A stretch of DNA of 64,000 bases from Methylohalomonas lacus (GCF_024808875.1 NZ_JANUCT010000006.1:116817-180816), one strand, 5' to 3'. Counted from the stretch's first letter, positions 37,856 through 49,793 are shown. The notes: generated from the sequence alone by a model not told the origin. Translations and numbers: made by a program.

Positions 37856-37901
37856 TTCCTATAACAACTCCATAATAAAGAGAGCCCGATTAGTGGTCTC
37901 A

Positions 37902-38756
37902 TTACTCAAATACTATGTGATGATTATCAATACCATAATTGGATAATTTCGAAACAATACGATCGGCTGTGGCAACATCAGTTAGAGGGCCTATCCTCAC
38001 CCTGTAAAGAGTAGTGTTATCGACAACAGCCTGATAAATTTTCGCATATTTATCTTCAATACTACCCAGCCGTGCACGGAGTCGCTCAGCATTACTCAGA
38101 TCGCTGAAAGCACCAATCTGGATAAAGAACTCATCAAATTCTTCGATCGATTTAACAGTATCCGGTCTTACATTCCGGCCGGATCCTTCAGAAACATGAC
38201 GAACTTCATTATTTTGATAACGATCAGGCTCAATTGTACGCACCTCTACCAGTGCTGTGCCCTTATCCAGCATGCCCAACTTACTCGCAGCTGCATATGA
38301 CATATCAATGATGCGATTCTCATGAAATGGGCCGCGATCGTTTACTTTGACAACGACTGAATTCCTGTTTTGTAAATTGATGACTTCAACATATGTAGGT
38401 AATGGTAAGGATTTATGTGCTGCAGTCATTGCATACATATCATAACTCTCACCGCTGGAGGTACGACGACCATGAAATTTCGTTCCGTACCATGAGGCAA
38501 TACCTCTCTCTACATAGCCACTGCCATCCTGCATGACATGATACCGCTTGCCAAATACCTCGTAGGATTCCGGGTTACCATAGCGGCTGCGAGGCTCATC
38601 TTTGGGAACAGCATCAGGAATATTACTTACATCACGCGGCCGTGCCGGCGCCCTGTCCTGCTCTGGAGATTTAACTGACTTGCTGCCGCCGCAGCCCTGT
38701 AATGTAGCTGCCACAATGATCAACCCCAACAGGTAGAAGCGAAACTGATAACCCAT
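37902..38756 (-). CDS. rlpA: Rare lipoprotein A (septal ring lytic transglycosylase)
   Basis: 284 residues. Lipoprotein signal with Cys in LQGCGG. Double-psi beta-barrel domain: GIASWYGTKFHGRRTSSGES and VVKVNDRGPFHENRIIDMS. C-terminal SPOR domain (FFIQIGAFSDLSNAERLRAR), which binds denuded septal glycan. Cleaves naked glycan strands in Pseudomonas. Within the mreB-to-dacA cluster. Confidence 0.94.
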   Translation of the reverse strand: MGYQFRFYLLGLIIVAATLQGCGGSKSVKSPEQDRAPARPRDVSNIPDAVPKDEPRSRYGNPESYEVFGKRYHVMQDGSGYVERGIASWYGTKFHGRRTSSGESYDMYAMTAAHKSLPLPTYVEVINLQNRNSVVVKVNDRGPFHENRIIDMSYAAASKLGMLDKGTALVEVRTIEPDRYQNNEVRHVSEGSGRNVRPDTVKSIEEFDEFFIQIGAFSDLSNAERLRARLGSIEDKYAKIYQAVVDNTTLYRVRIGPLTDVATADRIVSKLSNYGIDNHHIVFE

Positions 38757-38767
38757 ATTGATATTGC

Positions 38768-39778
38768 CTACATTAGGTTCTCGTAGCGTTCACGTATTTC
38801 CTGAGCCAGCAAATAAACAGCCAGTGCATACAAGCGACTGTGATTATATCTTGTAATCACATAGAAATTATCCAGACCTAGCCTGAATATGGGACCATTC
38901 TCGCCCTCGAACTCAAGCAAAGCCACACGTGTGTCCGGATCAAGAGTCCCATCAATCTCAACGCCAGACTGCTGTAACTGAGCATAGTCGATGTTTGGCT
39001 TTAGTTCAGAACGCTCAAGTTCAGTATAATTAGACGGCATATCAGTAACCGCAAAAATTACTGGCTCACCAGGCTGCCAGCCATGACGTCTAAAGTAATT
39101 GGCAACGCTACCAATTGCATCAATATCATTAGCCCAGAGATCGACCCGATTATCATCGTCAAAGTCAATTGCGTAGTTCCTGTAGCTGCTGGCGATAAAT
39201 TGGGGGATACCCATGGCGCCGGCATAGGATCCCTTTATTGACAGGGGATCGACATCCTGTTGCCGTGCCAGAATCAGGAATTCCTTCAATTCTGAGCGGA
39301 AGAAATCAGCCCGTTTCGGATAATGAAAAGCCAGTGTGGCAAGTGCGTCCACCACGCGATATTTTCCGGTGTAGGCGCCATAGCGCGTTTCCACACCTAT
39401 AATGGCAACAATAATTTCCGTAGGCACACCGAATTCACGTTCTGCATCTGCCAATGTATCGGCATGTTTGTGCCAATAATCTACTCCAGCCCGTGCCCGA
39501 TCATCGGTTACAAAAATTTTCTTGTAACGATACCATGGCATTTTTTCTGCCGGTCTCGTTATAGCATCAATAATGGATTGTTTATATTCTGCTGAATCAA
39601 ATATGCTTTGCAGACGGATTTCCTCAAAGCCATGATCTCTGACCATATCGGCTATAAAGGAACTAACAGCCGATGAGTCAAGATCATTCTGCTCGGCTTC
39701 GTTTGCAGCATGCACACATGACGTACACAGCATTGCTGCCATCGCCAGTGTCAATAAATTAGCAATTATATTTTTCAA
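38768..39778 (-). CDS. mltB: Lytic murein transglycosylase B
   Basis: 336 residues with an export signal (MKNIIANLLTLAMAAMLCTS). Cys follows at LCTSC, which is an imperfect lipobox, so lipoprotein or soluble periplasmic is open. Catalytic Glu in AIIGVETRYGAYTGKYRV, and the family motif GSYAGAMGIPQFIASSYRNY. Cleaves the MurNAc-GlcNAc bond to 1,6-anhydro products. Start overlaps the rodA stop by 4 bp. Confidence 0.94.
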   Translation of the reverse strand: MKNIIANLLTLAMAAMLCTSCVHAANEAEQNDLDSSAVSSFIADMVRDHGFEEIRLQSIFDSAEYKQSIIDAITRPAEKMPWYRYKKIFVTDDRARAGVDYWHKHADTLADAEREFGVPTEIIVAIIGVETRYGAYTGKYRVVDALATLAFHYPKRADFFRSELKEFLILARQQDVDPLSIKGSYAGAMGIPQFIASSYRNYAIDFDDDNRVDLWANDIDAIGSVANYFRRHGWQPGEPVIFAVTDMPSNYTELERSELKPNIDYAQLQQSGVEIDGTLDPDTRVALLEFEGENGPIFRLGLDNFYVITRYNHSRLYALAVYLLAQEIRERYENLM

Positions 39779-40866
39779 TGGGATAACAACCTTCTGTGTG
39801 TATGAATTGACATCATGAAACCAAACGCGGCCATGATTGTAACCATGGATGTACCCCCCTGACTAACCAATGGCAAAGGCACACCCACTACCGGTAATTG
39901 CCCGGACACCATGCCGATATTTATAAACACGTAGACAAAGAATATCGCAGTCAGGCCCGCAGCCAGCAGCTTACCAAATGTGTCCTGAGCCCGAGCAGCG
40001 ATATACAGCCCTCGGGCTATGATAAACAGGTATAGACTCACCAGAACCAACACGCCCATCAAGCCGAATTCCTCGCTGAATACAGAGAATATAAAATCGG
40101 TAGAACGCTCGGGCAGAAAATCCAGATGTGACTGTGTACCGTTCAGCCAACCCTTGCCATGAAGCCCACCCGAGCCGATCGCTATAGTAGACTGGATTAT
40201 GTGGTAACCGGTTCCGAGCGGATCCGTTTCCGGATCGAGAAATGTCAGCACCCGGTTACGCTGGTAGTCGTGCATGAAGTAAAACCACATGACCGGCAGA
40301 AAGGCGACGCCCATCAGGGCGATGCCTATCATCAGCCGCCAGCTGAGACCAGCCATAAAAAGTACAGTAAAACCCGCGACTGTCACAATCACTGCTGTCC
40401 CCAGATCGGGTTGAACAGCAATGAAGCCCACTGGTACCAGAACCACTATGGCGGCCAGAAATACCTGGTACAGGTTAGGAGGCAGGGTACGATGGCCAAA
40501 GTAGCCTGCCAAAACCATCGGCACTGCAATCTTCAGCAATTCCGAGGGCTGGAATGTCAACGGCCCTAAATCCAGCCAACGCCTTGCCCCCATCGCCATC
40601 TCACCCATTACCAGTACAAGTGCCAGCAGTAGTAGACTAAATACGTAGAACCAGACAGACCAACGCGACAGCAGTGCCGGCGGCAACTGGGCCAGAACCA
40701 GCATGCCGGCAAATGCAATGGCCATGCGCACAGCCTGCCGTGTGACCGCCTCCATGCTTTCACCGCTGGCGCTATACAGGGTCACCAACCCGAGTATGCA
40801 CAAGGCAAGAATACCGAGCACCAACCAGATATCCAGATGCAATCGCTGGGCAAAAAACTTATTCAT
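39775..40866 (-). CDS. rodA: Peptidoglycan glycosyltransferase RodA
   Basis: 363 residues, about ten membrane segments of the SEDS family. MGARRWLDLGPLTFQPSELLK is the family signature, with the essential Asp in GLLGVLVLVS-type periplasmic loop context (here GGLHGKGWLNGTQSHLDFLP and PERSTDFIFSVFSEE). Polymerises lipid II during elongation together with MrdA, whose gene ends 5 bp upstream. Confidence 0.95.
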   Translation of the reverse strand: MNKFFAQRLHLDIWLVLGILALCILGLVTLYSASGESMEAVTRQAVRMAIAFAGMLVLAQLPPALLSRWSVWFYVFSLLLLALVLVMGEMAMGARRWLDLGPLTFQPSELLKIAVPMVLAGYFGHRTLPPNLYQVFLAAIVVLVPVGFIAVQPDLGTAVIVTVAGFTVLFMAGLSWRLMIGIALMGVAFLPVMWFYFMHDYQRNRVLTFLDPETDPLGTGYHIIQSTIAIGSGGLHGKGWLNGTQSHLDFLPERSTDFIFSVFSEEFGLMGVLVLVSLYLFIIARGLYIAARAQDTFGKLLAAGLTAIFFVYVFINIGMVSGQLPVVGVPLPLVSQGGTSMVTIMAAFGFMMSIHTHRRLLSH

Positions 40867-40871
40867 GGAAA

Positions 40872-42722
40872 CTAGTCATCAGTTTTCATTAGAGCATGAT
40901 CGAAAATTGCCCGCGCCATCGGTGCTGCTGTACCCGAACCACTGCCACCATTCTCTACAATAATAGCCACTGCTAATCTGGGTTCCTCGACCGGTGCATA
41001 AGCCACGAACAAGGCATGGTCACGGTGGCGTTCAAGTACTGTTTCTTCGTCATATTCTTCACCCTGGGCTATACCGATAACCTGTGCCGTCCCGGTTTTG
41101 CCGGCAATCTCGTAGTCGGCACCCTGACCAATACGACGGGCTGTGCCACGATCGCCATGGACAACGTCACGCATGGCCTGCTCGATTCTGCCCCAGTCAG
41201 CAGGTTCTGTCAGCTCAATCCGGCTTTCCTTGGGCTCATAATCCTTGATAACTTCTCCACTGACCGGGTCATAGGTTTCCTCTAGTAAATGCGGTGTCAC
41301 GACCTTGCCATGATTTGCCAGTATGGCTGTAGCGCTGGCAAGTTGCATGGGCGTTGCAAGCATGGCGCCCTGTCCGATACCAGCAATGACGGTTTCCCCC
41401 GGATACCAGGGTTGACCATATACGCGCTTCTTCCACTGTCTTGACGGTACATTACCGTCTGATTCAGGGCCAATTTCAATACCCGACTTTTTGTTAAAGC
41501 CAAACCGCTCCAGGAATTCATGCATACGCTCAATACCCAAATCATTGGCTAGCGAATAAAAATACACATCACAGGACTGGGCTATGGCTTCATTCAGATT
41601 CATCTGACCATGACCATGTTTTTTCCAGCAACGATAGCGATGACTGCTGTTGGGTAACGAGAACCATCCGGGACACCAGGTATCTGTATCAGGTACTCTG
41701 ACGTCATACTCCAGCCCGGCCAGACCAACGAATGGCTTGAGGGTCGAACCCGGTGGATATTGCCCCATTAACGCACGATTAAACAATGGTCGGTCGGGAG
41801 AGTCCCGCAGTGCGTTATAAATTGCCGGACGAATCCCGTCGACAAACAGATTGGCATCGTAACCCGGGTTGCTGACCATAGCCAGAACCTCGCCGTTGCG
41901 CGGGTCAATCGCTACAATCGAGCCGCGTCTGCCGGACAATGCTTCCTGCGCCGCACGTTGTAGCGAGATATCCAGTGTCAGGCGCACATTTTTGCCCGAT
42001 ACCGGCGGTGTCCGATCAAGCACACGCAACACTCGACCGGCTGCATTCACCTCGACCTGTTCATAACCAACCTTGCCATGCAGTTGATCCTCGTAACTGC
42101 GCTCTACCCCTGTTTTGCCAATATGGCTGGTACCGCTATAGTTAGCCAGGTCGATACGCTTTTGATCATTCTTGTCAATGCGACCAACATATCCGATCAC
42201 GTGCGAGGTCAATTCTCCCAACGGATATTCACGCTTGAGCCGTGCGCTCACATCGGCGCCCGGAAACTCGTGCCGGCGTACGGCAAACCGCGCCACCTCG
42301 GCATCGGTAAGATTGAGACGCAGCGGTACACGCTCGAACCGGCGAATGCGCTTGAGTGTATCGTAGAAGCGATCGACATCATTCTGGTCAATCGCCACGA
42401 TCTGGCCCAGTCGTTCAATAGTTCGATCGAGGTTATTTATACGCTCTGGTATCAGTTCCAGATTGTAGGAAGGCTGGTTTTCTGCCAGTAACACACCATC
42501 ACGTGAGTATATCAACCCCCGCGTCGGTGCAACGGGCAGGATCTTGACCCGGTTATCCTGTGACAGTGTCGTGAAATGGTCATGTCTGACGATCTGTATA
42601 TAGGCAATACGGCTGACCAGCAGGACCATGAGTAGGAGAATCACGCCACCGGTAAATAATATGCGCCGGTGAATAAGCCGTGACTCCCGGTCTGTGTCCT
42701 TGAAAACAAACTCAGGAGGCAT
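40872..42722 (-). CDS. mrdA: Penicillin-binding protein 2 (elongation transpeptidase)
   Basis: 616 residues with one N-terminal membrane segment (ILFTGGVILLLMVLLVSRIA). PBP dimerisation domain, then the transpeptidase domain with SxxK in YPPGSTLKPFVGLAGLE, SxD in AQSCDVYFYSLAND and KTG in YEIAGKTGTAQVIG. Cross-links peptidoglycan in the lateral wall with RodA under MreBCD control. Confidence 0.96.
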   Translation of the reverse strand: MPPEFVFKDTDRESRLIHRRILFTGGVILLLMVLLVSRIAYIQIVRHDHFTTLSQDNRVKILPVAPTRGLIYSRDGVLLAENQPSYNLELIPERINNLDRTIERLGQIVAIDQNDVDRFYDTLKRIRRFERVPLRLNLTDAEVARFAVRRHEFPGADVSARLKREYPLGELTSHVIGYVGRIDKNDQKRIDLANYSGTSHIGKTGVERSYEDQLHGKVGYEQVEVNAAGRVLRVLDRTPPVSGKNVRLTLDISLQRAAQEALSGRRGSIVAIDPRNGEVLAMVSNPGYDANLFVDGIRPAIYNALRDSPDRPLFNRALMGQYPPGSTLKPFVGLAGLEYDVRVPDTDTWCPGWFSLPNSSHRYRCWKKHGHGQMNLNEAIAQSCDVYFYSLANDLGIERMHEFLERFGFNKKSGIEIGPESDGNVPSRQWKKRVYGQPWYPGETVIAGIGQGAMLATPMQLASATAILANHGKVVTPHLLEETYDPVSGEVIKDYEPKESRIELTEPADWGRIEQAMRDVVHGDRGTARRIGQGADYEIAGKTGTAQVIGIAQGEEYDEETVLERHRDHALFVAYAPVEEPRLAVAIIVENGGSGSGTAAPMARAIFDHALMKTDD

Positions 42723-42743
42723 GCGTCGTGCCGTTCAACTTTG

Positions 42744-43232
42744 TTATGAAACCCGGTATTTCCTGCGCAAATCACGCATGATGATGAATAACCATGGCCA
42801 CAGCAGCATGCTGGTCAGTGCTGGCATCCAGTAGGTCCATTGCCGGGGTGGATAACCGACCATGGTGCGTATCCAGAGCGAAATCAACAGATAGATTAAC
42901 AATAAGAAGGCTACCATCAGGGCCTGTTTGGCCAGTGAACAGACACGCAAACGTTGATAAAGCGTGAGCGTAATAAAGGCAATGAGGGTAAAGCCGAGGG
43001 CATTCTGGCCCAGCAGAGTACCCTGCTGGACATCAAGCAATAGCCCCAGACACCAGGCTACGCCCACGCCAACTCGTTCCGGCAGGGCCATACACCAGTA
43101 AACCAGTACCATGGCCGGCCAGACAGGCCGCCAGGGCTGGGCCCAGTCCGGTAATGGCATCGCCGTCAGCATGAATGCAGCGATGAAACTGAGAATGATG
43201 ATGCTGGTACCGTGACGGGGATGATCAGTCAT
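42744..43232 (-). CDS. mreD: Rod shape-determining protein MreD
   Basis: 162 residues, five to six membrane segments (IIILSFIAAFMLTAMPLP; VAFLLLIYLLISLWIRTMVG). Typical motif WCLGLLLDVQQGTLLGQNAL. Inner-membrane partner of MreC. Its start overlaps the mreC end by 8 bp. Confidence 0.93.
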   Translation of the reverse strand: MTDHPRHGTSIIILSFIAAFMLTAMPLPDWAQPWRPVWPAMVLVYWCMALPERVGVGVAWCLGLLLDVQQGTLLGQNALGFTLIAFITLTLYQRLRVCSLAKQALMVAFLLLIYLLISLWIRTMVGYPPRQWTYWMPALTSMLLWPWLFIIMRDLRRKYRVS

Positions 43233-44103
43233 TGCTGTATTGTGCGGTGAATTCCTGTTCGTTTCCGGGTAGTGACTGCCCCGGCTTGTAGGGCCATATC
43301 ATCATGACCTCCCGACTCTGCTGTAGCCGGGCGCTTGGAACCACGCTGACTTCGGTAAACGATTCGCCTGCAGCCAGATTGATGTCTTTCACCCGACCAA
43401 CCGGATAGCCGGCTGGAAAGCGGCCATCGAGCCCCGACGAGACCAGCAGATCGCCTTCACGGATATCGGCATTGCTGGGAATATGTTCCAGACGCAGCAT
43501 GTTGTCCTCACCGTTACCAATCGCAATCGCGCGCAGACCATTGCGATTGACTTCCACCGGCAATGCATGGCTGGGATCGGTTATCAGAAGAACCGTACTC
43601 GAGAATGGTCCAACATGGGTGATCTGCCCCATGATGCCACGGGCATCAGCAATCGGCTGGCCATTGTAGGCACCCTCGCGGCGCCCCTTGTCGATGACGA
43701 CCTGCCGGCGGAATGGTTCGAGTTCAACCGACAGCAGTTCGGCCACCAGTACCTTCTGGTTCAGTTTGAGCGATGATTCAAGCAACTCGCGCAGACGGCG
43801 ATTCTCCGCCTCGACTACGGCAAACCGCTGCAATTTTGACTCGAGCATGAAGCGCTCTTCGCGCAGACGTTCGTTTTCCTCTATCAGCGCCTGACGGCTT
43901 TGCAGGTTTTCGGAGGACCAGGAAGCAATATCGACGGGCAGCTCGACCAGTAACTGTACCGGATAGACGACAACCGACAGGGCAGATCGGATGTTATCAA
44001 GATGATTCTGACGATGGTCCACCGTTAGCAGGGCGACGGATCCCATGGTGAAAAACACCAGCTTAATTAGCAGGGGCGTCTTTTTCTGAAATAGTGCTTT
44101 GAT
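43225..44103 (-). CDS. mreC: Rod shape-determining protein MreC (probable AUC start)
   Basis: Periplasmic scaffold of the elongation complex. With standard start codons the ORF begins at the GTG at 44058 (277 residues), which cuts the membrane anchor short. The frame stays open upstream and reads KALFQKKTPLLIKLVFFTMG, a normal MreC tail plus anchor. No ATG, GTG or TTG exists between the in-frame TAA and 44058. An ATC codon (44103-44101) lies six bases after a GGGAG ribosome site and would give MKALFQ, the expected N-terminus (292 residues). Then come a coiled coil (LIEENERLREERFMLESKLQ) and the MreC beta domain (GVMGQITHVGPFSSTVLLI-like). Confidence 0.85.
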   Translation of the reverse strand: MKALFQKKTPLLIKLVFFTMGSVALLTVDHRQNHLDNIRSALSVVVYPVQLLVELPVDIASWSSENLQSRQALIEENERLREERFMLESKLQRFAVVEAENRRLRELLESSLKLNQKVLVAELLSVELEPFRRQVVIDKGRREGAYNGQPIADARGIMGQITHVGPFSSTVLLITDPSHALPVEVNRNGLRAIAIGNGEDNMLRLEHIPSNADIREGDLLVSSGLDGRFPAGYPVGRVKDINLAAGESFTEVSVVPSARLQQSREVMMIWPYKPGQSLPGNEQEFTAQYSND

Positions 44104-44155
44104 CGTCAGCTCCCGGCCGCATTATCTGCGGACCGTCCTGTTATTCACCTCGGCC

Positions 44156-45518
<1,363 letters not shown>

Positions 45519-45806
45519 ATGGCGCTTGATAAAAACACGGTCGACCAGATTGCCACCCTGGCACGCCTGTCAGTGGACGCTGACGACAATGCCGCCTACC
45601 AGGACGAGCTGGGCCAGATCCTGGCGCTGGTCGATCAGCTTGACGCGGCCGCCACTGGTGACGTGGCGCCGCTGGCGCATCCCCTGGAGCTGACCGCGCG
45701 CCTGCGCGCCGACGAGGTCAGTGAGACGGACCAGCGCGACGCCTTCCAGGCGACCGCCCCGGCGGTTGCCAGCGGCTACTACCTTGTACCTAAAGTTATT
45801 GATTAA
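45519..45806 (+). CDS. gatC: Asp/Glu-tRNA amidotransferase subunit C
   Basis: 95 residues, starting MALDKNTVDQIATLARLSVD with the family DELGQILALVDQLDAA and ending ASGYYLVPKVID. Small stabilising belt protein that joins GatA and GatB. First of the gatCAB genes. Confidence 0.95.
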   Translation: MALDKNTVDQIATLARLSVDADDNAAYQDELGQILALVDQLDAAATGDVAPLAHPLELTARLRADEVSETDQRDAFQATAPAVASGYYLVPKVID

Positions 45807-45854
45807 TAAAGGATAATTTATCGGACCGGCGCCAGCGCCGGCCACGGAACAGCC

Positions 45855-47309
45855 ATGTATCTGAATACCCTAGTCGCACAGGCCCGGGCACTGGCTGCCG
45901 GCGAGATCAGCAGCACCGAACTCACCCGGCTGCATCTGGATCGCTGCCAGCAGCTGGACAGCCGCCTCAACGCCATCATTACACTGTCAGCGGAGACGGC
46001 GCTCGCCCAGGCCGAGGCCGCCGACGCCCGCCGGGCCGCCGGCCAGGCCGGGCCACTGACAGGTATCCCATTGTTACACAAGGATATTTTTTGTACACAG
46101 GGGGTACGCACCAGCTGCGGCTCGCGCATGCTGGATAATTTTGTTGCGCCCTACGACGCCACTGTGGTCCGGCGCCTGCAGGACGCCGGCATGGTCATGC
46201 TCGGCAAAACCAACATGGACGAATTCGCCATGGGCTCGTCCAATGAAACCAGCTACTACGGCCCGGTGACCAATCCCTGGCGCGCGCAGACGGTTCCCGG
46301 CGGCTCTTCCGGCGGTTCGGCAGCGGCCGTGGCAGCCCGCCTGGCGGCGGCGGCCACTGGCACCGATACCGGTGGCTCCATTCGCCAGCCGGCGGCGTTG
46401 TGCGGCATCACCGGCATCAAGCCGACCTACGGCCGCGTGTCGCGCTATGGCATGATTGCCTTCGCCTCGAGCCTCGATCAGGCCGGGCCGATGACGCGCA
46501 CGGCCGAGGACGCCGCGCTATTGCTGTCCGCCATGAGCGGCTTCGACCCGCTGGATTCGACCTCGATAGAACGCGACAGCGAGGATTACAGCGCCCAGCT
46601 GGGAGACAGTCTGGAGGGACTGACGCTCGGCCTGCCGAAGGAGTTTTTCGGCGCGGGCCTGCATCCGGATGTCGCCGCGGCCATCGAGACGGCCGCCGCG
46701 GAGCTGGAAAAGCTCGGCGCCCGGCTCAAGGAAATCACGCTGCCCAACTCCAGCCTCGGCATCCCGGCCTATTATGTCGTCGCGCCGGCCGAGGCGTCGT
46801 CCAACCTGGCGCGTTTCGACGGGGTCCGTTACGGCTACCGCTGTGCCGACCCGGCCGACCTGCAGGATCTCTACTGTCGCTCGCGCTCCGAGGGTTTCGG
46901 CCGCGAGGTCAAACGCCGCATTATGATCGGCACCTACGCCCTGTCGTCGGGTTACTACGACGCCTACTACCTGAAAGCCCAGCAGGTGCGGCGACTGATC
47001 CGGGACGACTTCCAGCGCGCGTTTGAAGCCGTCGACGTCATCCTCGGCCCAACCACGCCGGCACCGGCCTTCGGGCTCAACGAGAAAACCGCCGATCCGG
47101 TCAGCATGTACCTCAACGACATCTACACGGTCACCGCCAACCTGGCCGGCCTGCCGGCGATGTCATTACCGGCCGGTTTCTCCGGCGAGCTGCCGATCGG
47201 CATGCATCTGATTGGCAACTATTTCAGCGAAGGACGGCTTCTGAACGTCGCGCATCGCTATCAGCAGGTTACCGACTGGCATGAGCGGGTACCGGAAGGC
47301 TGTGAGTAA
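45855..47309 (+). CDS. gatA: Asp/Glu-tRNA amidotransferase subunit A
   Basis: 484 residues, amidase-signature enzyme that releases ammonia from glutamine. Catalytic Lys in [13 protein letters not shown] near 78, Ser pair in [16 protein letters not shown] near 154 and nucleophile Ser in [16 protein letters not shown] near 178. Acts with GatB and GatC to convert Glu-tRNA-Gln or Asp-tRNA-Asn. Confidence 0.97.
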   Translation: MYLNTLVAQARALAAGEISSTELTRLHLDRCQQLDSRLNAIITLSAETALAQAEAADARRAAGQAGPLTGIPLLHKDIFCTQGVRTSCGSRMLDNFVAPYDATVVRRLQDAGMVMLGKTNMDEFAMGSSNETSYYGPVTNPWRAQTVPGGSSGGSAAAVAARLAAAATGTDTGGSIRQPAALCGITGIKPTYGRVSRYGMIAFASSLDQAGPMTRTAEDAALLLSAMSGFDPLDSTSIERDSEDYSAQLGDSLEGLTLGLPKEFFGAGLHPDVAAAIETAAAELEKLGARLKEITLPNSSLGIPAYYVVAPAEASSNLARFDGVRYGYRCADPADLQDLYCRSRSEGFGREVKRRIMIGTYALSSGYYDAYYLKAQQVRRLIRDDFQRAFEAVDVILGPTTPAPAFGLNEKTADPVSMYLNDIYTVTANLAGLPAMSLPAGFSGELPIGMHLIGNYFSEGRLLNVAHRYQQVTDWHERVPEGCE

Positions 47310-47320
47310 AGATGTGAACT

Positions 47321-47453
47321 GTCCGCAAATGAACGCGCATAAAGGATATCAGACTCTTCCAATACTTGGGCCTCAGATATGCAAGCAATTGAAAACAAAC
47401 TTTATCTTGTTCGATTCGTATGTATTCGCGTTTATTCGCGTTCATTTGCGGAC
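47321..47453. repeat. 133-bp inverted-repeat element between gatA and gatB
   Basis: GTCCGCAAATGAACGCG (47321-47337) is exactly reverse-complementary to 47437-47453; the match continues inward for about six more bases with one mismatch. The right arm also shows a 10-bp periodicity (TTCGCGTTTA, TTCGCGTTCA, TTTGCGGACC). The interior is AT-rich and non-coding. It resembles a non-autonomous repeat of MITE type. Confidence 0.75.
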
Positions 47454-47492
47454 CATTTTTCCAGCATAAACGACTAGCCGATATAAACAGTC

Positions 47493-48926
47493 ATGGAATG
47501 GGAAACCGTCATCGGGCTGGAAATACACGTCCAGCTCAATACAAAAAGCAAGATTTTCTCCGGCAGCTCGACAGCTTACGGGGCAGAGCCAAACAGCCAG
47601 GCGAGCGCCGTCGACCTCGGTCTGCCCGGTGTACTGCCGGTACTGAATCGTGAAGTGGTCCGCAAGGCCGTCAAGTTCGGTCTGGCGATCAATGCCGAAC
47701 TCGCTGGCCAGTCGGTTTTTGCGCGCAAGAATTATTTCTACCCCGACCTGCCCAAGGGCTACCAGATCAGTCAATACGAGTTACCGATCGTCGGCCGTGG
47801 CGCCATCGATATTGACCTGCCCGACGGTACGCGCAAGACCATCAACATCACCCGCGCACACCTCGAGGAAGATGCCGGCAAGTCGATACACGACTTGTAC
47901 AGCGACAGCACGGCTGTTGACCTCAATCGAGCCGGTACGCCGCTGGTGGAAATCGTTTCCGAGCCGGAAATGCGCAGTGCCGCAGAAGCGGCTGCCTATA
48001 TGAAAACCCTCCATGCCCTGGTCCGCTACCTGGATATCTCCGATGGCAACATGCAGGAAGGCTCGTTCCGCTGCGATGCCAACGTGTCGGTGCGCCCGGC
48101 CGGCAGCGAGCAGTTCGGCACCCGGGCCGAGCTGAAGAACCTGAACTCCTTCCGCTTCGTTGAACAGGCCATCAATTACGAGGTTGAACGACAGATTGCC
48201 CTAATAGAATCCGGTGGCGAGGTCATTCAGGAAACACGACTGTATGATCCGAACAAGGGCGAGACGCGTTCTATGCGCGGCAAGGAACAGGCCCACGACT
48301 ACCGCTATTTTCCTGATCCGGATCTGCTACCGGTCGACATCGATGACAGCTTCATCGAGGAGATCCGCGCCGAACTGCCGGAACTACCGGCCGCACGACG
48401 CCAGCGCTTTATCGAGCAGTATGAACTGTCAGACTACGACAGCGGCGTTCTGACCGCCAGCCGTGAACTGGCCGACTACTTCGAGACATCCGTGACGACA
48501 GCCGGCGGCCATGCCAAAGTCTGTGCCAACTGGACCATGGGTGAACTCTCGGCCGCGCTCAACCGCGACGGCGTTGAGCTGTCGCGGTCAACGGTCAGTG
48601 CACGGCAACTGGGTGAGCTGGTTGCCCGAATTCAGGATCAGACCATTTCCGGAAAAATCGCCAAGACCGTATTTGATGCGCTCTGGAATGGCGAGGGCGA
48701 AGTGGATCAGGTTATTGAAGACCGCGGCCTGAAACAGGTAACCGATACCGGCGCCATCGAACAACTGGTCGACGACGTGATCGCTGCCAACCCGGACCAG
48801 TGTGAGCAATACCGTAATGGTAACGACAAGGTTCTGGGCTACCTAGTCGGCCAGGCGATGAAGCAATCACAGGGCAAGGCGAATCCACAGCAGGTCAACG
48901 AACTGCTGCGCCAGAAACTCGACTAG
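47493..48926 (+). CDS. gatB: Asp/Glu-tRNA amidotransferase subunit B
   Basis: 477 residues. Starts [20 protein letters not shown]; family motifs [42 protein letters not shown] [17 protein letters not shown], and [16 protein letters not shown]. The C-terminal YqeY-like domain binds tRNA. Kinase subunit of the transamidation complex. Its last 4 bp overlap the convergent SAM transferase gene. Confidence 0.97.
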   Translation: MEWETVIGLEIHVQLNTKSKIFSGSSTAYGAEPNSQASAVDLGLPGVLPVLNREVVRKAVKFGLAINAELAGQSVFARKNYFYPDLPKGYQISQYELPIVGRGAIDIDLPDGTRKTINITRAHLEEDAGKSIHDLYSDSTAVDLNRAGTPLVEIVSEPEMRSAAEAAAYMKTLHALVRYLDISDGNMQEGSFRCDANVSVRPAGSEQFGTRAELKNLNSFRFVEQAINYEVERQIALIESGGEVIQETRLYDPNKGETRSMRGKEQAHDYRYFPDPDLLPVDIDDSFIEEIRAELPELPAARRQRFIEQYELSDYDSGVLTASRELADYFETSVTTAGGHAKVCANWTMGELSAALNRDGVELSRSTVSARQLGELVARIQDQTISGKIAKTVFDALWNGEGEVDQVIEDRGLKQVTDTGAIEQLVDDVIAANPDQCEQYRNGNDKVLGYLVGQAMKQSQGKANPQQVNELLRQKLD

Positions 48927-49654
48927 CCGGATAACGCCACCACGAAACTGCTGCCAACCTCCAGGTCCAATGCCGCCTCCGCACTGCCCTGGTTCACAGC
49001 GATTTCGACGAGTCCGTTCGAGTTTTCGTACCAGAAGGCAACACCCGGCTCGACTTCAGCAAAGGTGGCCGCATGACACAATGCGTCACCATTGATGACC
49101 AGTTCGGCGCTCCGATCGAGGCTGGTGGCACGCATCCCTGTCATGGCATTGCCGAATGCGTCGATATATATAACCTCGTTGAGATCATCCGGCCATTGAT
49201 GGCGCGGCTGCCAGTTGCAGGCCTCGGCCGCCGGATGCCGGCCCTGTGCCAGCTCCGCAGCAACCGGCGCGTACAGGTCACGGCCATGAAAACTGTTACT
49301 CAGCACATCGGGCCGCCAGCTAATCACATAACCGCTGCACTGTCTGGCGCGGCGGCCAACGATGTCGAAGAGCCCGTTATCCGGCCCGACAAACCATTTA
49401 CCATCCAGGTTCAGCATGACTGGCTGGTCGGTCCAGGTGCCAACGCCAGGATCGACCACACATAGCCACACGGCCGCTTGTGGCAGCGACTGCCGCAATG
49501 CCGCCAGCAGGTAGGCCGCTGCCTTTGGATCCTGTCGCGGTACATCGGCGCAGAGGTTGATGACCGGTGTGTCGGGAGCGCACGAACGCAGCATGATCTC
49601 GAGCTGGCCGGTATAAGGGCCGGTTAATCCGTAGTCTGTAAAAAGGACGATCAT
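48923..49654 (-). CDS. SAM hydroxide adenosyltransferase (DUF62 family)
   Basis: 243 residues from the ATG at 49654 ([19 protein letters not shown]). Hydrolyses S-adenosylmethionine to adenosine and methionine in characterised relatives. Motifs: FTDYG near 5, CVVDPGVGT near 76, [12 protein letters not shown] near 100, [18 protein letters not shown] near 130. The region before this ATG is a 7-bp tandem array that stays open in frame to a TTG at 49711, and the only ribosome-site-like bases belong to the array. Confidence 0.88.
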   Translation of the reverse strand: MIVLFTDYGLTGPYTGQLEIMLRSCAPDTPVINLCADVPRQDPKAAAYLLAALRQSLPQAAVWLCVVDPGVGTWTDQPVMLNLDGKWFVGPDNGLFDIVGRRARQCSGYVISWRPDVLSNSFHGRDLYAPVAAELAQGRHPAAEACNWQPRHQWPDDLNEVIYIDAFGNAMTGMRATSLDRSAELVINGDALCHAATFAEVEPGVAFWYENSNGLVEIAVNQGSAEAALDLEVGSSFVVALSG

Positions 49655-49660
49655 TGGTTC

Positions 49661-49709
<49 letters not shown>

Positions 49710-49793
49710 AACGAGACTTGGCCGCTAAAATCATCCTGTCAATCCCGAGTTCCGCCCACGAGATACGTATACGCGCTTGCAAATGGCACAAAC

